NCBI GenBank assembly: GCA_014825775.1
Contig: MVAQ01000006.1
Span: forward strand, 124,001 to 188,000
From: Krasilnikovozyma curviuscula
Lineage: Eukaryota > Basidiomycota > Tremellomycetes > Cystofilobasidiales > Mrakiaceae
Length of the DNA: 64,000 bases
Direction: 5' to 3'
Both the position numbers and the translations under genes were made by a program. The notes under the pieces are model-generated. The model made no database searches, was not told where the DNA came from, and was given only the letters and a program-made list of their open reading frames with translations. Numbering within the stretch: position 1 is the stretch's first letter; the number at the start of each line of letters is the position of its first letter. Positions 57,422 to 64,000 of this stretch are shown piece by piece.

Positions 57422-60400
57422 TCAATATCCATGGTAGCCCTGGTTTGGTATTGGAGGAGGTGCGTGAAACTGCTGTTGTAGATGGTGAGGATGCATTGAC
57501 GTTTGAGGATAGCGGGGATTAGATGGTTGTAAAGTTGCGAATGGATGTTGCAACGTGTGAGACGATGCTGATTGATGCTGCTGAGGTACCTTCTGGTGTT
57601 GCATCTGCAATTCCTTTTGAAGTGCTTGTTGCTCATAGAAAGAGAAATCCTGGAGGAGACTTGTCTTACTGTGATAGGAGTGAAAGATCTGCAACATGTC
57701 ATTTCCAGCCGACATTTCTGGAATCGCGTGAACTTGTCAGTTTCGCCTTCGAGACGGCTGACCGCCAGGACAATTATCGCTGGTACTCACCAATTTCCTG
57801 AGTATCCCTGGAATTTGTGACAGGCTTCTTCTCTGGAGTATTGTTTAGACGGATATGTCGCAAAGCTTGGTTCTAATAATCGAAAGAGACGGTCAATTGA
57901 CAGGTTGGCGGACACAGAATCAGTCGAGGAAGGCTTACAGGGATATCCTGGACGGTAAACAGATCAAAAAGCAAGTAAGGTTATTGGCAAGAAGACCAGA
58001 TCCTCCGGCAAGAACTGATACTCACCCGAACGAAGATCCATTTAACTCTGAAAATACCCTTCCACTTGTCTTGAGCCCAGACGGTACTGGTCGTGTTGTA
58101 ATCAACTTCTGTGAGCACTGCGTAGTATGGAAAAGTTAATGTCAGTAGTTTCTTCCCGGTTCTAAAGGAAAAGTGTGTGCTTACTCTGAGCAACACCGCA
58201 GAAATGTCCGCTGGCGTTGACGGAGAAGAATAAGTAGCTAGCGACGGACAAAAAGATTGTCAGACAAGCAGAAATATCACATTGACGGGAAAGAAGAACC
58301 AACATAGGCATCTGACTGGCACTTTCTTGAAACGCTTTGTCGAGTCTTTTGTTGCCAAACGTCGTTGAGGACCAAATCTCATACTGAGAGAGCACAGGGC
58401 GTCAGCTCTCGCAAAAAAAAAAGAGACTACATAGTCCAATGAAAGTAGCTCACCTTGAGTGATTTGTGAACGTCATCTTCTGTGAAAGACTTGATGACGA
58501 AATACCTCGCCTGATTGTGAAAGCGCAATGCTAAGCAAACCAGCGCAGGACGCAGACCACGGCAAAAAGCAGAGACATACCTTTGCAGGATTCGTATCAA
58601 ACGAAGCAGGATTATATCCTTTTTGAGAGATGAGAGATGGAACATCGACTGGACTAGCTAAGGCATGCATCGGAAGTACTGGTTCGACCAAGTTCTGCTG
58701 ATTCGTCGCCTCGCCGTATCCGTTCGATCTGCCGTTTCCATGATGCAGGGGTAGAGCGCCAGGGATTATGTTGCTCTGATAGATGTTTTGATTGCCATGT
58801 ACCGGTGCCGTTGAGTAGAAAGGAGGTTGAGGGGCAGATGTCATTGGTTGTTGTTGAGGCATGGGCGATCTTCCATGAGACATCGCAGCAGAAGAGACAG
58901 AGCCGAACGAGTTAGAATATCCACCACCACCACGGACACCAAGAATCGCATCTTTCTGGCCCCAGCCAGTTCCTAGTGCGGTGAATGGGTGCTGTTCGGG
59001 TGCTGTGGTTGTCGGACTAAAGGTGGAACCGTTACCAATTGCTCCGTAGGTGTTACCTGTCTGTTTCTGTGAAGTGTGTCCAATAGGTGGCACATATGCT
59101 GATGCTGAGGCTGGTCCTGCAGGTCTGGCCTGAGGTTGACCCAATGTTGAGACGTCTGTAACCAAGGACAGTTTGGGACTGCCAGTGCCCTTGCTCGAAC
59201 CAGCCGAGAGTATAGGGCGATGGAACGGTAAGAATGTTGGTGTAGCATTGGTGGGAGTAGATTCGTCCGATGATGAGACGCCAAATGTTGCGGGATTCTG
59301 TGCAGCCTCTGAAGGGATTGCTGGGGACGCGAATCTAGGTGGTGCAACTGAGGAGTTGCGAGAATGGTTTCGAGAGCTAGGTCTGGATCGTTCTCGTCCA
59401 TTAGGGTCTGGCGATCCTGCAGCAGACAGATTTGGAGATGGTGCTCTCAGAGAAGAACCCAGAGGTGGGTTTAATGATGATGTTGAGATGTTGTGCCCCA
59501 ACTGCATTGCATCGAAAGCGTCTTGAAGTTGTGCTGCAGTCACGGGGCCATTGGGATCAATACTGATGGCAGTACTGCTGGAATTATTACTGTCGGATCT
59601 TCTATGACCTGCATAGCGAGTGCCTGGAACGTGAAGCGAAGTGGATTCACCAGAATCCCACTGGCCACCATCTCTAGCCAGCATGTCCCGTGGGGTGGCG
59701 TCCCAAGGCGATCTATGAATCGGTGATGTAGGAGGATGAAGATCTTCACCGTTGACCGAGTCATTACTGGGACGACCGTATCGAGAGTTGAGGCCGCCGA
59801 AGGGGACAGGACTGCGTTGAAGTCGATCGCTGACTCGATCGTTGACGCTTTGTGTCAATGACTGGTGTCTTCTGATAACTGGAACAGAGCCGAATGCAGA
59901 AGAACTAGAAGACACATCTGCCGAACCAGCGTTGGAGTAGGATCGGTGATGGCCAGGCTGGATAGGGATGTTGTCGTGACTTGAAGACGATATGACTGAT
60001 GGAGAAGCGTTGCCTGACGACCTCGAATCGCTGGGCCATCTAGTCAGCGGGGACCTCGATGCAGTATCAAGAGCATCGTCTAATGCCTGAAAAAAGTCAG
60101 AGGTGAAAGAAGGAAAGGTAAGCAGATCAAAGACGCCAAATTTTTAGGAGAAGCAGCTATCTTCATACCAGAGAAGATCCACTTGCACTCCTTCTTCCCT
60201 CTTCTATAGCATCCTGCCAGTCATCCATCCCATCCTGGTGATCAGCAGTTATGGAAGCGAGGGAGTTTCGACCATGGCCAACTGGACCGCTGAACTTTCT
60301 CTGAAGGGACGGTTGATACGATCCTGAAGGTGAAAGGCTCAATGATGCTGATAAGAGATGACAAGACGTAAAATAGCGGGTCCAATGTCAGCAAAGGGTT

Positions 60401-60864
60401 AGACCAAATCAGACTCCGAAATTTCGCTCACCTGGGGTGCGAGAGGAGGGCAGAGAGCCATGCCGTGTTAAATGGCCACCCAAACTCTCAGAGCTATAGA
60501 CATATCCATCATTCTCCAGCTCGTGCTCATCTTCTTCTCGGACCTGGGCTGAATGAAGAGTCCTTCGACTTGGATGATGGCCCACAGTATGGAACCTTCT
60601 GACACCCCCTGAACCTGAGCTATTGTCCTGTCCAATTGGAGATCTCGGAGAGCTTGGTCCTACTACAGAGGGAGACTTGGGAGGTGAGATTGATGGTGTT
60701 TGATGATTTTGAAGCTGGTTTTCGCTGGCTGAATATTCCTGAGGTCGAGACACGACTGCGAAACCTGACGAAGCACCTGAGGGGCCTGCCAAGCTGGACG
60801 AACCATTTCCTTGACCTCTAGCTTGCTGCTGGCGAACCCTGTTGAGATTCACGAAGCCACTCAT
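57422..60864 (-). CDS. YTH-domain RNA-binding protein (DF-type m6A reader)
   Basis: YTH proteins bind N6-methyladenosine in RNA. It begins [20 protein letters not shown] at 60864. About 600 residues of Ser/Gly/Pro/Gln-rich disordered sequence follow in three exons (60864-60430, near 60350-60170, and 60080-58580). The YTH domain is C-terminal: [96 protein letters not shown] and TQEI. The aromatic-cage Trp residues are visible in EIWSST, TVWAQ and DKWKG. The C-terminal helix ([20 protein letters not shown]) and a Gln/His/Pro-rich tail end QGYHGY. The domain order (long disordered N-terminus, C-terminal YTH) matches animal YTHDF and plant ECT proteins. The matching methyltransferase is not in the window. 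Confidence 0.92.
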
Positions 60865-61245
60865 ACTGCTCCCAGAAATTTGAGAAGGTCGTGGTCCGTG
60901 ACACTCGATGGGGACGATTTATTTTCTGTGTCAGTTGCACCGCCGCCGCGCTGCTAAAACAGTGACAGGCTAAAAGCAGAGCAACTTGAGAGTGACATTT
61001 ATGGATACATAGTAGAAAAATGCGAAGATAGTTCTGTTGAATGTCCAGAAAAAAAAAAGGCGCGATGCAAAATGTGTAGAAATACAGACGTGGGGTAACC
61101 TGGATTACGTTTTCTAACACCACCTTTATCCTAGAAGAGGTCAATGTGAACATGGAAGTAAAGCAAAGTAAAGGGGAGAAAACTGCCCGTAGCCCAAAAG
61201 TCGTAATGAACAAGTTTTTCAATTTGGACAGATGCGACAGGCACC
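60865..61245. promoter_or_regulatory. Intergenic: YTH promoter and GH17 3' flank
   Basis: These 381 bases separate two minus-strand genes. A 134-codon minus frame running into the region (60818-61222) is Phe/Leu/Ser rich and lacks splice or family support. A ten-base A run lies near 61050. I see no clear core promoter. Confidence 0.45.
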
Positions 61246-63493
61246 CTAAAGATGTGAACAGTTTGGGACTGTTACACCTTTGAGAGTTTTGTTAGCGTTG
61301 AAAAGTCCCCAGTAAGGCTCAACAGTGCTTTCAGGTAGAAAAAATGCGATTAGCTGCGATCAACATCACTCCTTCGCTCAGCATCACACGTTGCAAACTC
61401 ACCCATATTCCTCTTTCCATGGCTCATTAAAAGCTTCAAAGAAGAAATATCCAGTCTTATTAGTGTTCGCAGCGCAGACATAGTCGTCCAAGAAGATCTG
61501 GAGGTTTGCGACCTGTCACAAATCAAAACAACCGGTCAGAACACACGGAGCTCGTTAATTCGCACCCCTCGTATCGATTGGAGATAAATAGTTTTTCTTA
61601 CACTTGCTTCCGAGCCTGCTCCATCGTAGAGTCCGTCGATAGTCATGGAGTCCGTTGGCCATCCAGTTTCAGCGATATAAACAGGCGGGTTGTTTGTTGC
61701 GGTAGAACATGCAAGCTGAAAAACAAATGTCCAATTCAGAAAACAAAAATGAGAAGAACTACAGTGTGTCCACATCCAAACTTACCACATCATTCTCTAT
61801 TAGACGCAGTTGCGACAAATTTAGTCAAGGTTCCAATTCAGTCGTACAAAACGTGCTTACCTTCGAAATAATCCCAAACCCAACCAGCCGCCTGATCAAT
61901 CAGTAAATCACCCCACCAAGCATGCACATTTGCCATTATCTGAAAGGAAGGGGGCAAGGCTGAGAAGGGATAGAACGGAACGTAGAGATCTAGGGAGACA
62001 CTCTTACAAAGTCAGCTCCCTCGCAAAGGGTCGTAGTGATCATGCTACCGGCATCGGCTGTTCCAACTGGAATAGTCTTGTCAAGAGTCATGTTTCCAAT
62101 CACACTTCGGGTGTCAGACATATGCTCGATGATCTCTTTACGTGCTGCAACCGCCGCCGTGCCAGTCGAAGTTCCAGAACTTCCAGCCTGGTCCAAGATG
62201 TACTCGTTTCCAACAATGATCCCAGAGACGTGGTCCGTTCCATAATTTTCCAATGCTGTCTGAATTTCTGCCAAGTTTCTCTCGTAAACAGTCTCATTTC
62301 CTGCGTAGTAAAGTCCGAGCCAGACTAGAAATGACCAGAGTCCATCTGTCAGCATCGATTGTCTATAGTAAGAAGCAGAGCTTGTGCTTTCCAACGATTC
62401 TTACCTGTGATATTTGCTCCAACATCCTGAACTGGGAAGAACAATGGAAAGAGTACAGGAAAACGTGAGCTAGAGCATGGAGGGAAATCTTAGCCACACT
62501 GGACCTACTGGCTTGAAGTACCAACGATGACTGGTTACAATCTGCTGAATAGAGTCTGATACGGGTAGTTACCTGAGATAGCAGCTGAATGTCGGTATAA
62601 ACATCCTCCTATATTTATAAAAAAAGAAAGATTTTTAAGAAAACTTATCAGGTGCAGATGAAGTAGATCGATCTGTTTTCACTGACCTGCGTCGCACCGC
62701 AATCAGGAAGAATGACTCCTGTCTAAAAGAATACATTCGATAAGTTAAGCCTTACTAACCGCAACCAAAGAAAGGGTAGAAGAAGCCCCTTACTGGAGTG
62801 TAAGCAAATCCGTAGAAGGAGTTATGTAGGGCTGAATCGAGGGTGAACTGAGAGGGTGATGATGATGAGTTAGTGCTGGATGTGCTGTTGGAAGAAGTCG
62901 AGGTTGTGGAGTTGGAGGATACAGCAGCTGACTTTGTGGAAGCGACTGATTTAGCATGGACAGCTTCGTAAATACCTACTGCGACACCTGTTGTTCGAAT
63001 ATAACGGACACGAGTTGTTATTTCGGTCAGCGGTTGTTCCAAATGCACCACGTTATCAAGGTCACAAATCAAAGGAAAGCCAGAAACAGGGGTGGTCAGT
63101 GATGAAAGCTCCGTCCCCACGTTCCAAGTCGTTTGCACGGATCAGCGTACCTGCGACAACCAGCAAGCCTGCGATGACAGACAGAGTGATCTTCCAAGCA
63201 TTTCCACTTGACTTGGTGTTGTCTGGCCAGTTTGGCTTCCATTCGCTCTCCTCTCCTGCTGCATTGTAATTGTAGCCTTGGTATGCTGCGACGATCGGCC
63301 CTGTCGATGAGCGATCTCTCATGTTGATTGCTTCTACGTCGTCTTCCTCATCCTTGTAGCCAGAAGTGGGCTCGTTCAAGTTGACTTGAGACATTGGTGT
63401 GTTGGTTCTACTATAGTACACGTTGTCGCCTGATGTCTGTGCTGGATAGGGATTGCGCTGGGGGTAAGGAGTGTGTTGCTGTGGGTAAGACAT
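61246..63493 (-). CDS. Membrane-anchored GH17 endo-beta-1,3-glucanase
   Basis: A cell-wall glucan hydrolase or transglycosylase of family GH17. The cytosolic N-terminus (MSYPQQHTPYPQRNPYPAQT) precedes a single membrane span (ITLSVIAGLLVVAGT), so it is a type II membrane protein. A Ser/Thr/Asn-rich stalk follows (SVASTKSAAVSSNSTTSTSS), then the TIM barrel: SALHNSFYGFAYTPV, GVILPDCGATQ, EDVYTDIQLLSQ and TDHVSGIIVGNEYILDQAGS, in which VGNE carries the proton donor Glu. MANVHAWWGDLLIDQ and NNPPVYIAETGWPTDS follow; the Glu of AETGWP is the nucleophile. GYFFFEAFNEPWKEEYGGVE and EPYWGLFNANKTLKGVTVPN end the domain. About ten short introns. Fungal relatives remodel septal or bud-neck glucan; the exact activity (endo or transferase) is not decided by sequence. 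Confidence 0.92.
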
Positions 63494-63927
63494 GGGACAA
63501 TGAGAGGAAGGTCCTGGAGAGGACGGCTAGGACGAAAGCAGAGGAGAATTATTTAGATTAAGAAGAATTAGAAAAGTTGACTGTTGGACGACGAAACTAA
63601 GGAAAGCGGTACTATCCCAAAAAAAGATGTTGAAAGATTTACTGCGTGCACGGGCGGGGCCCAGCAAAATCAACGCCGAAAATAACGCGACGAAAGGTCA
63701 GGACAACGCGTCTTCACCTCTCTAGGAAACAGTTTCGCTTGAGAGGGACAAGACAGGAAGAGGAGGGTTGGAAACATACCATTTCGCTACACTTGCACTT
63801 TCATAAAGTAGTCAGTTAGCCAGAAATAGAAATCACGAATAGTATAACAACGGGTATCAAGTGACAGGGTATTCTTTATGCATTGGTATAAAGTGTGAGG
63901 TAAAATCGTTCAAAAGCAAAAAAAAAA
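63494..63927. promoter_or_regulatory. Intergenic: GH17 promoter and 3' flank of next gene
   Basis: These 434 bases hold no convincing open frame. The sequence just upstream of 63493 should be the GH17 promoter and leader. A ten-base A run at about 63918-63927 follows the next gene's stop codon. Confidence 0.45.
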
Positions 63928-64000
63928 TTACTTCTTCTTTTTCATCATCATGATGAAAGCGTTCTTGACTGGTCCCTTCTGACCGCCGTCATTGAAAGAC
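63928..64000 (-). CDS. Last codons of an unidentified gene (5' part outside window)
   Basis: On minus, the final 23 codons read SFNDGGQKGPVKNAFIMMKK and two more Lys before TAA at 63928. The Lys-rich ending looks like the tail of a nuclear or nucleolar protein, but there is too little to name it. The call rests on an open frame to the edge, a sensible codon pattern and the position facing the 434-base gap. Confidence 0.4.
   Translation of the reverse strand, partial: SFNDGGQKGPVKNAFIMMMKKKK

Noticed and set aside
60818..61222. 134-codon minus frame 5' of the YTH gene
   Set aside because: Phe/Leu/Ser-rich without motifs; the YTH start at 60864 with [10 protein letters not shown] is better supported.
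1..64000. CRISPR arrays, tRNA or rRNA genes, complete transposons
   Set aside because: Scanned by eye for repeat-spacer structure, tRNA T-loop motifs (GGTTCRA), snRNA landmarks and terminal repeats; nothing convincing found. A covariance-model search could still find a divergent RNA.

Overview
The window is nuclear DNA of a filamentous or dimorphic basidiomycete fungus. Almost every gene is cut by several 50-70 nt introns with GTRNGT-type donors and YAG acceptors, genes lie on both strands at 0.2-1 kb spacing, and there is no sign of operons. The gene set is typical of Agaricomycotina: a Vps36 with zinc fingers inside its GLUE domain, Rcf2, fumarate reductase fused to cytochrome b5, a TPX2-domain protein, a DF-type YTH protein and QTRT1. 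A Tremellomycete-like source is my guess from intron density and gene style; I cannot prove it from sequence alone. I saw no CRISPR array, tRNA, rRNA or intact transposon.

Layout. 1-2532 (+) holds the 3' part of a TRAPP III subunit (Trs85/TRAPPC8). 2721-11364 (all -) holds a secreted, probably GPI-anchored GMC oxidoreductase, an Alr1/Mnr2-type CorA magnesium transporter and Vps36. Yip1 (+) follows, divergent from Vps36. Then comes a 1.1 kb gap carrying what looks like a decayed kinase fragment, conventional myosin II (-), a SWIB/DEK_C chromatin protein (-), a 1.8 kb gene-free stretch, and the TPX2-domain spindle protein (-). 26911-31068 (+) carries an extended SDR and the splicing factor Slu7. 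CLU1/TIF31 (-) fills 31.8-36.9 kb. An IPNS-type 2-oxoglutarate dioxygenase (-) and guanine deaminase (+) share a 213 bp divergent promoter. Next are fumarate reductase-cytochrome b5 (+) and an HMMR_N-like coiled-coil protein (-). A tandem pair of flavin-reductase-like split-barrel proteins (+) precedes queuine tRNA-ribosyltransferase (+). The window ends with Rcf2 (-), an Mpv17/PMP22 protein (+), the YTH protein (-), a membrane-anchored GH17 glucanase (-) and the last codons of another gene (-).

How they may work together. Trs85, Yip1 and Vps36 belong to membrane traffic. Myosin II, TPX2 and the HMMR-like protein belong to the cytoskeleton and spindle; TPX2 and HMMR are known partners in animals, so their presence 20 kb apart is notable. 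Slu7, YTH, QTRT1 and CLU1 act on RNA or translation. Guanine deaminase and the dioxygenase may be co-regulated in nucleobase catabolism. The least explained parts are a roughly 330 bp inverted duplication (31.3-31.6 kb and 44.25-44.6 kb) whose divergence is uneven and partly synonymous, and several tiny exons (7, 9 and 11 nt).
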